Translations under genes and position numbers: made by a program | Shown here: in pieces, positions 38,404-50,452 of the stretch | How positions within the stretch are numbered: the first letter of the stretch is position 1 | Layout: each line of letters begins with the position of its first letter | The notes under the pieces: generated by a model | The model's input: the letters and a program-made list of their open reading frames with translations, nothing else | The model's database searches: none | Told to the model about the DNA's origin: nothing | From: Tsuneonella aeria | GTDB taxonomy: Bacteria; Pseudomonadota; Alphaproteobacteria; Sphingomonadales; Sphingomonadaceae | Assembly: GCF_009827495.1 (NCBI RefSeq) | Contig: NZ_WTZA01000001.1 | Span: forward strand, 682,001 to 746,000 | Direction: 5' to 3' | DNA: 64,000 nucleotides

Positions 38404-39639
38404 ATGTCGGACGTGACAGTACCGGCCAGCCTTGGTTTCGATCCGGAACGGCTCGGCCGGATCGAACCGTTCCTGCGCGATGCCTATCTCGACGCCGGCC
38501 GCCTGCCGATGATGCAGCTGCTCGTCGCGCGTGACGGCCAGCCGGTGTACGCCGCGCGAATGGGGACGATGGGCGAAGGCCGCGGCCCGCTGCGTGACGA
38601 TGCCCTGTTCCGCATCGCCAGCATGACCAAGCCGATCACCTCGATCGCGTTCATGCAGCTGGTCGAACAGTGCAAGGTCGCGCTGGAAGACCCGGTGACG
38701 AAAGTGCTCCCCGAATTCGCGGACCTGCGGGTCTATGCCGGCGGCGGCGGGTCGAGCCCGTTCGTCCCGGGCAAGGCGGCAGGGCCGATGCGCTTCGTCG
38801 ACCTGCTGACCCATATGTCCGGCCTCACCTACGGCCTGCAGAACCGCACCAACCTCGACGCGGTCTATCGGGAGAACAACTTCGACTTCGCGCGCGCGCA
38901 CCTTTCCAGCGAGGAGTATATTGCGCGGCTGAGCAAGCTGCCGCTGGAATTCTCGCCCGGCGAACGGTGGAACTACTCGGTCGCGACCGATGTGCTCGGC
39001 ATTGCGGTGGAACGCATTTCGGGGATGCGGCTGGGCGATTACTTCGCGCAGCATATCTTCGCGCCGCTGGGCATGACGGACACCCGCTTCGGCGTGGCGG
39101 AGGGTGAGGCGGAGCGGCTGGTCGATGCCTATCAGTACCTGCCCGGCCAGCCCGCGAAGCTGATCGACGCGGGGCCGACCAGCAAGCTCAACCAGCCCGG
39201 CACGTTCGACAGCGGGGGCGGCGGACTGATCGGGACCCTGGCCGATTACCATCGCTTCGCCGCGATGCTGGTGAACGGCGGCGCTTTGGACGGCGCGCGC
39301 ATCGTCAGCCCCAAGACGCTCGCCCTGATGACGGCCAACCACCTGCCGGGCGGCCAGGACCTGACCCAGCTTTCGCAAAGCCTGTTTTCCGAAAGCCAGA
39401 ACGCGGGCGTGGGCTTCGGCCTGGGCTTTGCGTGCGTCATTGACCCGGCCAAGACCCTGATGCCCGCCAGCAAGGGCGAATTCTACTGGGGCGGCGCCTA
39501 TTCCACCGCGTTCTTCGTCGATCCGGTGGAAGGCATCACGATGGTGTTCATGACGCAGGTCTATCCCTCCAGCGCCTACCCCATCCGCCGCCAGCTCAAG
39601 ACCTTGATCTATTCCGCGCTTGCCGACAGCCGCGCCTGA
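38404..39639 (+). CDS. Serine hydrolase, class C beta-lactamase fold (esterase EstB-like)
   Basis: Cytoplasmic hydrolase of 411 residues. The active-site SxxK is S73-M-T-K76 in FRIASMTKPITS. The Tyr of the second motif is Y191, in WNYSVATDVLG, where the Asn of YxN is replaced by Val; this is usual for esterases rather than lactamases. No signal peptide is present, which also argues against beta-lactamase. GGAGG precedes the ATG by about 12 bases. It is divergent from the acyl-CoA ligase and followed 12 bases later by the beta-oxidation gene. An ester or lactone substrate entering beta-oxidation is a reasonable guess. Confidence 0.87.
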   Translation: MSDVTVPASLGFDPERLGRIEPFLRDAYLDAGRLPMMQLLVARDGQPVYAARMGTMGEGRGPLRDDALFRIASMTKPITSIAFMQLVEQCKVALEDPVTKVLPEFADLRVYAGGGGSSPFVPGKAAGPMRFVDLLTHMSGLTYGLQNRTNLDAVYRENNFDFARAHLSSEEYIARLSKLPLEFSPGERWNYSVATDVLGIAVERISGMRLGDYFAQHIFAPLGMTDTRFGVAEGEAERLVDAYQYLPGQPAKLIDAGPTSKLNQPGTFDSGGGGLIGTLADYHRFAAMLVNGGALDGARIVSPKTLALMTANHLPGGQDLTQLSQSLFSESQNAGVGFGLGFACVIDPAKTLMPASKGEFYWGGAYSTAFFVDPVEGITMVFMTQVYPSSAYPIRRQLKTLIYSALADSRA

Positions 39640-39651
39640 GGAGAACCCCCG

Positions 39652-41691
39652 ATGACCGATCCCATCACCGCCCGCCGCAACGGCGAAGTCCTGATCATCG
39701 TTTCGAATAACCCGCCGGTCAACGCGCTGGGCCAGGCCGTGCGGTCGGGCCTGAAGCGCGAGATCGAGGCGGGCCTCGCCGATGACGCGGTGAAGGCGAT
39801 CGTCGTTCGGTGCGACGGGCGCACGTTCTTCGCAGGCGCCGACATCACCGAATTCGGCAAGGCGCCGCAGGGCCCCAGCCTGCTCGAAACACTGGACGCG
39901 ATGGAAGCGAGCGACAAGCCGGTGGTCGCAGCCATACACGGCACGGCGCTCGGCGGCGGGTGCGAGGTCGCCCTCGCGTGCCATTACCGCGTCGCGGTGC
40001 CCAGCGCGAAGATCGGCCTGCCGGAGGTGAAGCTCGGCCTCATCCCCGGCGCCGCGGGCACCCAGCGCCTGCCGCGCCTGGTCGGCGCGGAAGCCGCGCT
40101 GCCCCTGGTCGTCGGCGGCGATCCGATTTCAGCAAGCAAGGCCGAAAGCATCGGACTGATCGACGCGATCGTGGGCGAGGACAGCCTGGAAGCGGACGCG
40201 GTCGCATTCGCGCGCGCGAAGATCGGCCAGCCCGTGCCCCGGGCCTCGGAAGGCACGAAGAACCAGGACGGCGTGCGCGATCCCGACATCTTCGACCGGT
40301 TCCGCGCTTCCCAGGCGCGCAAGATCCGCGGCTTCGACGCGCCCAACGCCGCCATCGAGGCGGTCAAGGCGGCGGGCGAACTGTCTTACGCCGAAGGTGT
40401 GAAGCGCGAACGCGACCTGTTCCTGAAGCTCATGGGCGGCACCCAGTCGGCCGCCATGCGCCACTATTTCTTCGCCGAACGCGCGGCGAACAAGATCGAC
40501 GACGTGCCCGCCGACACCCCGATCCTCCCCATTCGCAAGGTCGGCGTGATCGGCGCGGGCACGATGGGCGGCGGCATCGCGATGAATTTCCTGACCGCAG
40601 GCATCCCGGTAACCATCCTCGAAATGCAGCAGGACGCACTCGACCGCGGCACCGGCACGATCCGCAAGAACTACGACGCCACGGCAAAGCGCGGGCGCAT
40701 GACCGCCGATGGCGTGGAACAGGCGATGGGCCGCCTCACTCCCACGCTCGATTACGCCGACCTCGCCGACTGCGACCTCGTCATCGAGGCGGTGTATGAA
40801 GCAATGGACGTGAAAAAGGAGGTGTTCGCCAAGCTCGACGAAGTGGCGAAGCAGGGCGCGATCCTCGCCACCAACACCAGCTACCTCGACGTTGACGAGA
40901 TCGCGCGGGCGACCAGCCGGCCTGGCTACGTCCTCGGCCTGCACTTCTTCTCGCCCGCCAACGTGATGAAACTGCTGGAGATCGTGCGCGGCAAGGAAAC
41001 CCGCGCCGATGTGCTGGCGACAGCCATGAAACTGGCCAAGACGATCGGCAAGGTCGCCGTGGTCGCGGGCGTATGCCACGGCTTCATCGGCAACCGCATG
41101 TTGAGCCCGCGCCAGCAGCAGGCGAACGCGCTGATCCTGGAAGGCGCGAATTATTGGGACGTGGACGACGTCCTGCTCGAATTCGGCTTCCCGATGGGCC
41201 CGTTCCAGATGGCCGATCTCGCCGGGATCGACATCGGCTGGCATCGCGATCCGAGCCGGGTGGAAACGATCCGCGAGGCGCTGTGCGCCAAGGGGCGTTT
41301 CGGCCAGAAGAACGGCAAGGGTTTCTACGACTATGACGAGGCGCGCAATCGCACCCCTTCGGAAGAAACGAAGGCGATCGTCGCCGAATTCGCGGCCCGC
41401 GAAGGAAAGCCGCAGCGCGCGGTGTCCAAGGAGGAAATCCGCGAGCGGCTGCTCTACCCGATGATGAACGAGGGCGCGATGATCCTGGAAGAAGGGATGG
41501 CCCAGCGCGCCAGCGACATCGATGTGGTCTGGATCAACGGTTACGGCTGGCCGCTATACACCGGCGGCCCGATGTTCTGGGCCGACACGATCGGTCTCAA
41601 GACCGTGGTCGAAGGTCTTGAAAGGCATGGCCTTCCGGTCAGCAACTACTTGCGGCGGAAGGCGGAGGCGGGCGAGACGTTCAACCGGTGA
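39652..41691 (+). CDS. Bifunctional enoyl-CoA hydratase / 3-hydroxyacyl-CoA dehydrogenase
   Basis: Beta-oxidation enzyme of 679 residues, FadJ/FadB-like. The N-terminal crotonase domain (1 to about 190) has [10 protein letters not shown] (oxyanion hole), [12 protein letters not shown] and [15 protein letters not shown] (catalytic glutamates). The NAD domain starts [39 protein letters not shown] carries the catalytic His of the dehydrogenase, and GFIGNRM with [16 protein letters not shown] marks the C-terminal domain. RBS GAGGAG lies 8 bases before ATG. The thiolase-like gene follows, but after a 132-base gap with a strong stem-loop. Confidence 0.95.
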   Translation: MTDPITARRNGEVLIIVSNNPPVNALGQAVRSGLKREIEAGLADDAVKAIVVRCDGRTFFAGADITEFGKAPQGPSLLETLDAMEASDKPVVAAIHGTALGGGCEVALACHYRVAVPSAKIGLPEVKLGLIPGAAGTQRLPRLVGAEAALPLVVGGDPISASKAESIGLIDAIVGEDSLEADAVAFARAKIGQPVPRASEGTKNQDGVRDPDIFDRFRASQARKIRGFDAPNAAIEAVKAAGELSYAEGVKRERDLFLKLMGGTQSAAMRHYFFAERAANKIDDVPADTPILPIRKVGVIGAGTMGGGIAMNFLTAGIPVTILEMQQDALDRGTGTIRKNYDATAKRGRMTADGVEQAMGRLTPTLDYADLADCDLVIEAVYEAMDVKKEVFAKLDEVAKQGAILATNTSYLDVDEIARATSRPGYVLGLHFFSPANVMKLLEIVRGKETRADVLATAMKLAKTIGKVAVVAGVCHGFIGNRMLSPRQQQANALILEGANYWDVDDVLLEFGFPMGPFQMADLAGIDIGWHRDPSRVETIREALCAKGRFGQKNGKGFYDYDEARNRTPSEETKAIVAEFAAREGKPQRAVSKEEIRERLLYPMMNEGAMILEEGMAQRASDIDVVWINGYGWPLYTGGPMFWADTIGLKTVVEGLERHGLPVSNYLRRKAEAGETFNR

Positions 41692-41748
41692 TCGGGCTTC
41701 CCGCATCGCGTGAAGCGAGGCATGCTCGCGCGATGACACTGCCCCCTC

Positions 41749-41783
41749 CCCGCCGAACCGCTGCCCAAGCGGCTCGCGGCGGG
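41749..41783 (+). other. Two-tier stem-loop between beta-oxidation genes
   Basis: CCCGCCG (41749-41755) pairs with CGGCGGG (41777-41783). Inside, CCGCT (41758-41762) pairs with AGCGG (41768-41772) around a GCCCA loop. No T-run follows, so it is not a classic terminator. It could stabilise the upstream mRNA end or reduce read-through into the thiolase-like gene 40 bases later. Confidence 0.4.
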
Positions 41784-41823
41784 CGTCCGGATCGTTCCGC
41801 CAGGATAATGGCCCAGGGCTGAC

Positions 41824-43359
41824 ATGGTCCAGGAATTGTCCTCTGACGCTGTCGATCGCACCCCCGTCATCGTCGGCGTGGCGCAAGTGGTTGAGCGGAT
41901 CGGCGATCCCGATTATCGCGCCCGCTCCGCCGCCGATCTCGCCGCCTGGGCTGCGGAGCGCGCCCTGGCCGATGCCGGCGCAGCGCGGGACTTGCGGCCG
42001 CTGATCGAAAGCGTCAGCGCGATCCGCACGTTCGCGGATTCGGGGGCGGCCCCCGCCCCCTTCGGGAAGCCGGACAAGTTCCCGCTCGCCGTGGCGCGCC
42101 GCGTTGGCCTCACGCCCCGGCACGCCGTGCTGGAGGCGGTCGGCGGCCAGTCGCCCGTCACAGCGCTGGTCGGGTTGGCGGACCGGATAGCGCGCGGCGA
42201 AGTGGGTGCCGGCATGGTGTTCGGGGCGGAAGCGATCTCCACGACGCGCCACCTCGTAGCCCTGGGCGAAACACGCGATTGGGCGGAGCATGACGAGGGC
42301 GAAGTGGAAGACCGCGGCGCCATGCGGGTCCTCACCAGCGAGGGGATCGCCCACGGCATCGTCACCGCCCCCATCGCCTACGCCCTGCTCGAAAATGCCC
42401 GCCGGGCCCGACTCGACCTCAGCCGAGAGGCATACCGCGCGGCGATGGGCGAGCTGTTCGCACCCTTCAGCGCGGTGGCCGCTGCCAACCCGTTCTCCAG
42501 CGCCGCGAGCGAGCCGCTCTCGGCCGAGGATATCGCCGCTGTCACGCCCCGAAACCGGATGATCGCCGATCCCTTCCCGCTGAAGGTCGTCGCGCGCGAC
42601 CAGGTCAACATGGGTGCGGCCCTGCTGGTCATGTCGGCAGCCGCGGCGCGGGAGGCCGGCATTCCGGAGTCGCAGTGGGTGTTCATCCACGGGGCCGCCC
42701 AGGCGGAGGAGCCCGACATACTCGATCGCGCCGACCCGGGCGCATACCCCGCGGCCGCGGCCGCGCTCGACGCCGCGCTGGGCGCTGCGGGCAAAGGCAT
42801 TGCGGACATGGCGGTGCTCGATTTCTATTCGTGCTTCCCGATTGCCGTGTTCTCCACCGCGATCGACCACCTCGGTCTGGCACCCGGCGACCCGCGCGGG
42901 CTGACCGTCACCGGAGGGCTCCCGTACTTCGGCGGCGCGGGCAACGGGTATTCCAGCCATGCCATCGCCGGCATGGTGGACCGGCTGCGCGCGCAGCCCG
43001 GCGCGTTCGGCCTGCTGGGCGCAAACGGCGGCTTCCAGAGCAAGTACGCCGCGCTCGTCCTCTCCACCCGGCCCGCGCCGTTTCCTGGCTGGAGCGTTAC
43101 GCAGCCTGCGCGTGCCGCGCCGCCCCCGCGCGCCGAACGCGCGGAAGGCGTCGGCACCATCGAAACCTACACGATCGCCTACGGCCGCGACGGGCCGACT
43201 TATGCCATCGCGATCGGGCGCCTCGCGGACGGCCGCCGCTTCATCGCCCGCAGCGACGATCCCGCCACCGTCGCCGAGATGGAGGCGCACGAGCCGCTCG
43301 GCCGGCAAGTCACGCTTTCGAGCGACGGAGAACGGAACGCGTTCACACTCACGGCGTGA
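41824..43359 (+). CDS. Thiolase-like acetyl-CoA acetyltransferase-family protein with C-terminal extra domain
   Basis: Thiolase-fold protein of 511 residues, of the type with an added C-terminal domain (about 410-511, GVGTIETYTIAYGRDGPTYAIAIGRL). The C-terminal thiolase half has GGLPYFGGAGNGYSSHAIAGM with the conserved His, and DFYSCFPIAV. At the usual N-terminal nucleophile position the sequence reads LEAVGGQSPVTAL, so the standard active-site Cys is absent. It may be a non-classical thiolase or use another residue. It lies downstream of the hydratase/dehydrogenase and 32 bases before acs, which fits a chain-shortening step producing acetyl- or propionyl-CoA. Confidence 0.87.
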   Translation: MVQELSSDAVDRTPVIVGVAQVVERIGDPDYRARSAADLAAWAAERALADAGAARDLRPLIESVSAIRTFADSGAAPAPFGKPDKFPLAVARRVGLTPRHAVLEAVGGQSPVTALVGLADRIARGEVGAGMVFGAEAISTTRHLVALGETRDWAEHDEGEVEDRGAMRVLTSEGIAHGIVTAPIAYALLENARRARLDLSREAYRAAMGELFAPFSAVAAANPFSSAASEPLSAEDIAAVTPRNRMIADPFPLKVVARDQVNMGAALLVMSAAAAREAGIPESQWVFIHGAAQAEEPDILDRADPGAYPAAAAALDAALGAAGKGIADMAVLDFYSCFPIAVFSTAIDHLGLAPGDPRGLTVTGGLPYFGGAGNGYSSHAIAGMVDRLRAQPGAFGLLGANGGFQSKYAALVLSTRPAPFPGWSVTQPARAAPPPRAERAEGVGTIETYTIAYGRDGPTYAIAIGRLADGRRFIARSDDPATVAEMEAHEPLGRQVTLSSDGERNAFTLTA

Positions 43360-43391
43360 TTGGCTAGCGTTCGCTGGACAAGGAGAGAGCC

Positions 43392-45359
<1,968 letters not shown>

Positions 45360-45365
45360 CGCCCG

Positions 45366-46202
45366 TCAGGGTGCGGGATGCGCGTCCAGCCAGGCCAGAA
45401 GGTCTTCGATCACGGCGTCTTTCTCCGGTTCGTTGTAGATCTCGTGGTAGAGGCCGGGATAGGCGATCACCGTCTTGTCCGCCGCGCCGATGCGATCGGC
45501 AACGGGGCGCATGCCGTCGATGGGGACCAGGCTGTCGGCCTCACCGTGCTGGATCAGAACGGGCACATTCATTGACGGAGCCTTGTCGCGATAGCCCGCG
45601 ACCGCGGCGAACATCTCGTGCACGGTTCGCGCGGCGAGCTTGCCCGTGGTGACGAGCGGGTCAGCGATATAGGCCTGCACCACCGCGGGATCGCGGCTCA
45701 CGGCCTCGGGCGGCAGGGCGATCGTGCCGGTGTTGGGCGCCGCCGCGGACAGGAGGCGCAGCACCGCCCGCTGCACCATCGGCAGGCTGCCGCCGATCAT
45801 GGGGCCGGACAGGATCAGGCCCGAAAGGTCTTCCGGCCAGCGCAGGGCATATCCGAACGCGACGTTGCCGCCCATCGAGTGGCCGAGGAGCTTGATCCGC
45901 TGCCCGCTATGCCGCGCCCGCACCCGGGCCACGAACCGCTGGAAGTCCTCGATCACATGGTCCATCCGGTCGACCAGCGCGCGCCTGCCGCCGGACCGCC
46001 CGTGCCCACGATGGTCGAGCGCGTGGACCGCATATCCCGATGCCACCAGCCGTTCGGCGAGGTGGCCGTAGCGCCCGCCGTGCTCCGCGTAGCCGTGCGA
46101 TATGGCGATCACGTCACGCACCGCGCCGCCGGGCAGCCACGATTGCGCATGGAGACGCAGCCCGCCGTGGCCCCCTACGGTCCAGGTCTCGCTCGGTGCC
46201 AT
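45366..46202 (-). CDS. Alpha/beta hydrolase (monoacylglycerol lipase/lysophospholipase-like)
   Basis: Serine hydrolase of 278 residues of the Hydrolase_4 type. The motifs are ISHGYAEHGGRYGHLAERL, HALDHRGHGRSGG and the nucleophile elbow LLGHSMGG; acid and base are likely in ADSLVPIDGMR and YPGLYHEIYNE. These resemble monoacylglycerol lipases and lysophospholipase PldB-like proteins. No signal peptide is present. It lies 16 bases after kynU on the same strand, with GGGAGAG as RBS, so the two are co-transcribed, though a functional link to tryptophan catabolism is not obvious. Confidence 0.9.
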   Translation of the reverse strand: MAPSETWTVGGHGGLRLHAQSWLPGGAVRDVIAISHGYAEHGGRYGHLAERLVASGYAVHALDHRGHGRSGGRRALVDRMDHVIEDFQRFVARVRARHSGQRIKLLGHSMGGNVAFGYALRWPEDLSGLILSGPMIGGSLPMVQRAVLRLLSAAAPNTGTIALPPEAVSRDPAVVQAYIADPLVTTGKLAARTVHEMFAAVAGYRDKAPSMNVPVLIQHGEADSLVPIDGMRPVADRIGAADKTVIAYPGLYHEIYNEPEKDAVIEDLLAWLDAHPAP

Positions 46203-46218
46203 CTGCTTCTCTCCCCTG

Positions 46219-47442
46219 TCAGGTGACCGCGGCGCGCGATCGGTATTCCGGGCGGTCCCACGCCCCTGTCTCCATCACTTCCGCCAGCACGGCGACCGCC
46301 GCGGCGACGTCGGCGTGGGAAGTATAGAGCGGGGTGAAGCCGAAGCGCACGATATCCGGCGCGCGGAAATCGCCGATCACGCCGCGCGCGATCAGCGCCC
46401 GCATGATCGCGTAGCCTTCCGGGTGGCTGTAGGAAACCTGGCTGCCCCGTTCCGCCGGGTTTTCCGGGCTGGCGAGGCGAAAACCGTGGCCGGCGCAAAG
46501 CGGCGCCATGCGTTCGATGAAGAGGCCCGAGAGCGAAAGCGACTTGGCGCGAACCGTTGCCATGTCGGCTTCGAGAAACAGGTCCACCCCCACCTCCAGC
46601 GCGGCGAGCCCCAGCACGGACGGCGTCCCCACCAGGAAGCGGCCGACCCCTTCGGCAGGGCGATAGGTGTCGTCGAAGGCAAACGGGTCGGCGTGGCCGA
46701 ACCATCCGGAAAGTGCCGGCATCACCCGGTTCTGGTGCCGCCGGGCGACGTAGAGGAACGCCGGCGCCCCCGGCCCGCCATTGAGGTACTTGTACCCGCA
46801 GCCGACGGCGAAGTCGGGCCCCGCCCCGGCCAGATCCACGGGGATCGCCCCCGCGCTGTGGCTGAGATCCCAGACGATCGTGGCCCCCGCTTCATGCGCC
46901 CGGCGCGTCAGGCCCGCCATGTCGCGCACGCGACCGGTCTTGTAATGGACCTGCGTCACCAGCACGACCGCGACGGTCTGGTCGATCGCGTCCTCCAGCG
47001 CGCCCGGTTCGACCAGCCGGGCTTCGACCTGGCCGCCGCCGAGCGCGGCAATGCCCTGCATCATGTACACATCGGTGGGAAAATTGCCGCGTTCCGACAG
47101 GATCACGCGCCGCTCCGGCGCCAGCGAGAGCGCGCCGGTCAAGGCCTTGAAGACGTTGACGGAGGTGGAATCGCACGCGATCACCTCGCCCGGCCCGGCA
47201 CCGATCAGCCGCGCGATCTTGTCCCCGATCCGCCCCGGCGCGTCGACCCAGCCCGCATCGTTCCACGATCGAATCAGGCCTTCGCCCCATTCGCTCCGGA
47301 CAGCCTCCGCCATCCGGGCCGCCGTGTCCCGCGGCAGCGCGCCGAGCGAGTTTCCATCGAGATAGATCGTCTCCGCGGGGAGCGTGAAACGCTGGCGAAA
47401 CGGGGCGAGGACATCGGCGGCGTCGAGAGCTTCGGGGGTCAT
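46219..47442 (-). CDS. kynU: Kynureninase
   Basis: PLP enzyme cleaving kynurenine to anthranilate and alanine in tryptophan breakdown. The protein has 407 residues. The PLP lysine is K218 in GCGYKYLNGGPGAPAF. YLDGNSLGALPR, the phosphate-binding DSTSVNVFKAL, FPTDVYM and WDLSHSAGAIPVDL are all kynureninase hallmarks. The open frame upstream is ignored; MTPEALDAADVL at 47442 fits the family. tdo and kmo are not in the window. It is divergent from the phosphotransferase gene. Confidence 0.95.
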   Translation of the reverse strand: MTPEALDAADVLAPFRQRFTLPAETIYLDGNSLGALPRDTAARMAEAVRSEWGEGLIRSWNDAGWVDAPGRIGDKIARLIGAGPGEVIACDSTSVNVFKALTGALSLAPERRVILSERGNFPTDVYMMQGIAALGGGQVEARLVEPGALEDAIDQTVAVVLVTQVHYKTGRVRDMAGLTRRAHEAGATIVWDLSHSAGAIPVDLAGAGPDFAVGCGYKYLNGGPGAPAFLYVARRHQNRVMPALSGWFGHADPFAFDDTYRPAEGVGRFLVGTPSVLGLAALEVGVDLFLEADMATVRAKSLSLSGLFIERMAPLCAGHGFRLASPENPAERGSQVSYSHPEGYAIMRALIARGVIGDFRAPDIVRFGFTPLYTSHADVAAAVAVLAEVMETGAWDRPEYRSRAAVT

Positions 47443-47506
47443 CGCCGGGATGCATAGCGCCGGAAGCGTTTGCCAACCACGGGCGATTTGCCCATCCTCC
47501 CCGCCC

Positions 47507-48526
47507 GTGGACAGGGCGGAATCGGAACTCGCGGCGCATCTTGCCAACGCGGCACGCGGCGCCGGCATCGACTGCCGGCACGTCACCGGCCTGCGCAAGC
47601 TTTCCGGCGGCGCGAGCAAGGAAATGTGGGCCTTCGACATCGAGGCGGCGGACGGCACGAAATGCCCGCTGGTCTTGCGCCGGCAGCCTGCAGGGCGGCG
47701 CTTTTCCGCGCAAGGCCTGGCGAGCGTCGCGGCAGAGGCGGCCGTAGTGCGACGCGTCGCGGAAGCGGGCGTGCCTGTCCCGGCGGTCGCGTTCGAACTG
47801 CCCGGCGGTTCCCCTGCCGGCGACGGCTATGTCATGGCGCGGCTGGAGGGGGAGACAGTCGGCGGCCGCGTGCTGCGCCTGCCGGAACTGGCCGCCGCCC
47901 GCGCCGGGATGGCGCGCCAGTGCGGCGAGATACTCGCCCGCATCCACGCCGTTCGCGATCACGCGACCCTGATGCTGGCCGAACGGACGAGTGCGGAGGA
48001 ACTGGCCGCGCTGGAGCAACGCTATCGCGACACCGGCCAGCCTCGTCCGGTGTTCGAATATGCGCTCCGATGGCTGGCAGGGCACCTGCCCGACACCGGG
48101 CGAAACGTCCTCCTTCACGGAGATTTTCGCACGGGCAATCTCATGGTTGGGCCGGAAGGCATCCGCGCGGTGCTGGACTGGGAACTCGCCCGGATCGGGC
48201 CGCCTGCCTATGACCTTGCCTGGCTCTGCGTCGGCAGCTGGCGCTTCCAGCGGCCCGACCTGCCGGTGGGCGGATTCGGCACGCGCGACGATCTGCTGGC
48301 AAGCTACGCCGAAGCGGGCGGCGCGCCGGTCGACCGGGATGCGCTTCACGCCTGGGAAGTGTTCCAGACCATGAACTGGGGGGTGATGTGCGCCGGGGTG
48401 GCGGAAGCATTCGTGGCCGGCAGACGCACGGTGGAAGCCGGCGTGATCGCGCGCCGGGCATCGGAAACCGAATTCGATCTCATGCGCCTGCTCGCGCCGG
48501 GACACGGGGCGTGGAATGCTCGATAG
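47507..48526 (+). CDS. Phosphotransferase-family protein (APH/choline kinase fold)
   Basis: Kinase-fold protein of 339 residues in the aminoglycoside phosphotransferase family. The catalytic loop is NVLLHGDFRTGNLMV (Asp and Asn present) and the metal motif is VLDWELARIGPPAYDLAW. The N-lobe has a lysine-poor LRKLSGGASKEMWAFDIE start. Related proteins are often encoded beside acyl-CoA dehydrogenases and DUF6285 genes; the substrate is not known and is not expected to be an antibiotic. The start is taken as GTG 47507, since the earlier in-frame ATG at 47450 would lie just 8 bases from the divergent kynU start. It overlaps the next gene by 11 bases. Confidence 0.85.
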   Translation: MDRAESELAAHLANAARGAGIDCRHVTGLRKLSGGASKEMWAFDIEAADGTKCPLVLRRQPAGRRFSAQGLASVAAEAAVVRRVAEAGVPVPAVAFELPGGSPAGDGYVMARLEGETVGGRVLRLPELAAARAGMARQCGEILARIHAVRDHATLMLAERTSAEELAALEQRYRDTGQPRPVFEYALRWLAGHLPDTGRNVLLHGDFRTGNLMVGPEGIRAVLDWELARIGPPAYDLAWLCVGSWRFQRPDLPVGGFGTRDDLLASYAEAGGAPVDRDALHAWEVFQTMNWGVMCAGVAEAFVAGRRTVEAGVIARRASETEFDLMRLLAPGHGAWNAR

Positions 48527-48893
48527 GCCCGCAGCCCTGCTGCTCATTGCCGAGGCCCGCCGGGCCCTGGAACACGGCGCGGCGCCGGGATTCCCGCAGA
48601 AAGTCGCCGCCAATGCCCTGGGCATCGCGGAGCGCGAGCTTGCGCTGGGGCCCGCGTTCGAGCGCGCGGTCCGCGAACGGATCGGGGCTCTGCTCGGCGA
48701 GTTCGGCAGCGCCGGGGAAGCGACCGAGGCGCTGTGCGCCGCGATCAGGAGCGGCACCCTCCGCCTCGACGATTCGATGCTGATCGATCACCTCATCCGC
48801 ACCAGCGTGGCCAAGCTGGCGGTCGACCAGCCCACTTACCCCGCCTACCGCGCATCGCGGGGCGAAGGGGACGGCGGTCAACCCCGCGACTGA
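48516..48893 (+). CDS. DUF6285-family protein
   Basis: Small all-helical protein of 125 residues, [19 protein letters not shown]..., matching the DUF6285 pattern. It has no catalytic motif. The family is nearly always found directly after a phosphotransferase-family gene, as here, with an 11-base overlap. It probably forms a complex with, or controls, that kinase-like protein. Function is unknown. Its 3' end overlaps the convergent glpK gene by 16 bases. Confidence 0.8.
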   Translation: MLDRPAALLLIAEARRALEHGAAPGFPQKVAANALGIAERELALGPAFERAVRERIGALLGEFGSAGEATEALCAAIRSGTLRLDDSMLIDHLIRTSVAKLAVDQPTYPAYRASRGEGDGGQPRD

Positions 48894-50386
48894 TCGCGCG
48901 TTGTCAGCGTGCGCGATATGGCGGCATGCCATCCGCGGCGCAGCTCGGCGCGGCGATCGTCGGCCATGGCCGGCACGAAGCGGTCGGTCGCCCGAACCAG
49001 GCCTGCCAGCGTGTCCAGATCGCGCCAGACCCCCATTGCCAGCCCGGCCAGGAACGCCGCGCCCAGCGCCGTCGTCTCGAGATGCGCGGGCCGTTCCACC
49101 GTCACCCCCAGCATGTCCGCGATGAACTGGCACAGCCAGTCGTTGGCGGCCATGCCCCCGTCGATGCGGATCGTGGCGGGCCTGTCCGCGCCGCCCGCGA
49201 TCATCGCATCCACCAGATCCATCGTCTGGTAAGCCACTGCCTCCAGCGCCGCGCGGGCGAGGTGCGCGCCCGTGGCATCGAGCGTCAGCCCGAAGATCGC
49301 CGCGCGGGCATCCGGGTCCCAGTGCGGCGCACCCAGGCCGACAAAGGCCGGCACCATGTACACGCCGTGGCTGTCGGGCACGCCCGTGGCGAGGCCGCTG
49401 GTCTCGCTGGCGTGTGCGATCACGCCCAGGCCGTCGCGCAGCCACTTGATCGCCGCCCCGGCCACGAAGATCGATCCTTCCAGCGCGTAGGTCGTCTTCC
49501 CCGCAAGGCGATACGCGGGTGTCGCCAGGAGCTTGTCGTCGGACAGCTCCGCCTCGCTGCCGGTGTTGAGCAGGAGGAAGCAGCCCGTCCCGTATGTCGC
49601 CTTGGCCATGCCCGCGCTGAAACACGCCTGCCCGAACAAGGCCGCCTGCTGATCGCCCGCGATGCCTGCAATCGGGATCGCCGCATCGAACAGGCCGGGC
49701 GCGGTGTGGCCGAACACGTGGCTGTTGTCGTGGACCAGCGGCAGCATGGCCATCGGCACGCGGAAGAGCTTGCACAGGTCAGTATCCCACCGGTCGGCGC
49801 GGATGTCGTAGAGCAGCGTCCGTCCCGCATTGGTGGGATCGGTCGCGTGGACCCGGCCGCCCGTCAGGCGCCAGAGCAGGAAGCTGTCGATCGTCCCGAA
49901 GGCAAGCGCGCCCGCTTCGGCCCGTTCCCGCGCGCCTTCGACATGGTCGAGAATCCAGGCGACCTTCGTGGCGGAGAAATAGGGGTCGAGCAGCAGGCCC
50001 GTTTTTGCCCGCACTTCCGGCTCATGGCCCGCGTCCCGCAGCGCGGCACACACATCCGCCGTGCGGCGATCCTGCCAGACGATGGCGCGGTGGACCGGCA
50101 CGCCCGTCTCGCGATCCCAGACAACAACGGTTTCGCGCTGGTTGGTGATGCCGATCCCGGCAATCGCGGATGCGTGCAATCCGCTCTCGGCCAATGCGGC
50201 GCGCATCGTCTCCAGGGTATCGCGCCAGATAACTTCGGGATCGTGTTCGACCCAACCTCTCTCAGGATAGTGTTGAGAGAATTCTCTTTGCGCGGTCGCC
50301 AGCCCGTTTCCGGCCGCATCGAACACGATCGCCCGGGTGGACGTGGTGCCCTGGTCGACCGCCAGCACGTACCTCGCATCCGCCAT
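48878..50386 (-). CDS. glpK: Glycerol kinase
   Basis: ATP-dependent kinase forming sn-glycerol 3-phosphate, 502 residues. The FGGY fold is clear: [17 protein letters not shown] near the N-terminus, [30 protein letters not shown] and, in the C-terminal half, [19 protein letters not shown] 50386 follows a GGGGA-type RBS; the upstream in-frame ATG at 50431 lies nearly in glpD. It is divergent from glpD with 66 bases between them, so one control region can serve both. It is convergent with the DUF6285 gene. Confidence 0.97.
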   Translation of the reverse strand: MADARYVLAVDQGTTSTRAIVFDAAGNGLATAQREFSQHYPERGWVEHDPEVIWRDTLETMRAALAESGLHASAIAGIGITNQRETVVVWDRETGVPVHRAIVWQDRRTADVCAALRDAGHEPEVRAKTGLLLDPYFSATKVAWILDHVEGARERAEAGALAFGTIDSFLLWRLTGGRVHATDPTNAGRTLLYDIRADRWDTDLCKLFRVPMAMLPLVHDNSHVFGHTAPGLFDAAIPIAGIAGDQQAALFGQACFSAGMAKATYGTGCFLLLNTGSEAELSDDKLLATPAYRLAGKTTYALEGSIFVAGAAIKWLRDGLGVIAHASETSGLATGVPDSHGVYMVPAFVGLGAPHWDPDARAAIFGLTLDATGAHLARAALEAVAYQTMDLVDAMIAGGADRPATIRIDGGMAANDWLCQFIADMLGVTVERPAHLETTALGAAFLAGLAMGVWRDLDTLAGLVRATDRFVPAMADDRRAELRRGWHAAISRTLTTRDQSRG

Positions 50387-50452
50387 CGTCCCGTCCCCTT
50401 CCCGGTCATCGCCAAGGTGTGCAAAGCGCAAAGCGGGCTATAGAGCAAGGCG

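Noticed and set aside
38215..39984. N-terminal extension of the acyl-CoA ligase frame
   Set aside because: The frame stays open but is antisense to the serine hydrolase and the start of the beta-oxidation gene. The family N-terminus and an RBS are at 38214.
50276..50287. AGAGAATTCTCT palindrome
   Set aside because: Lies inside the glpK coding sequence and encodes conserved residues (QREFSQ). Only the 12-base core is shared with the putP site, so it may be chance.
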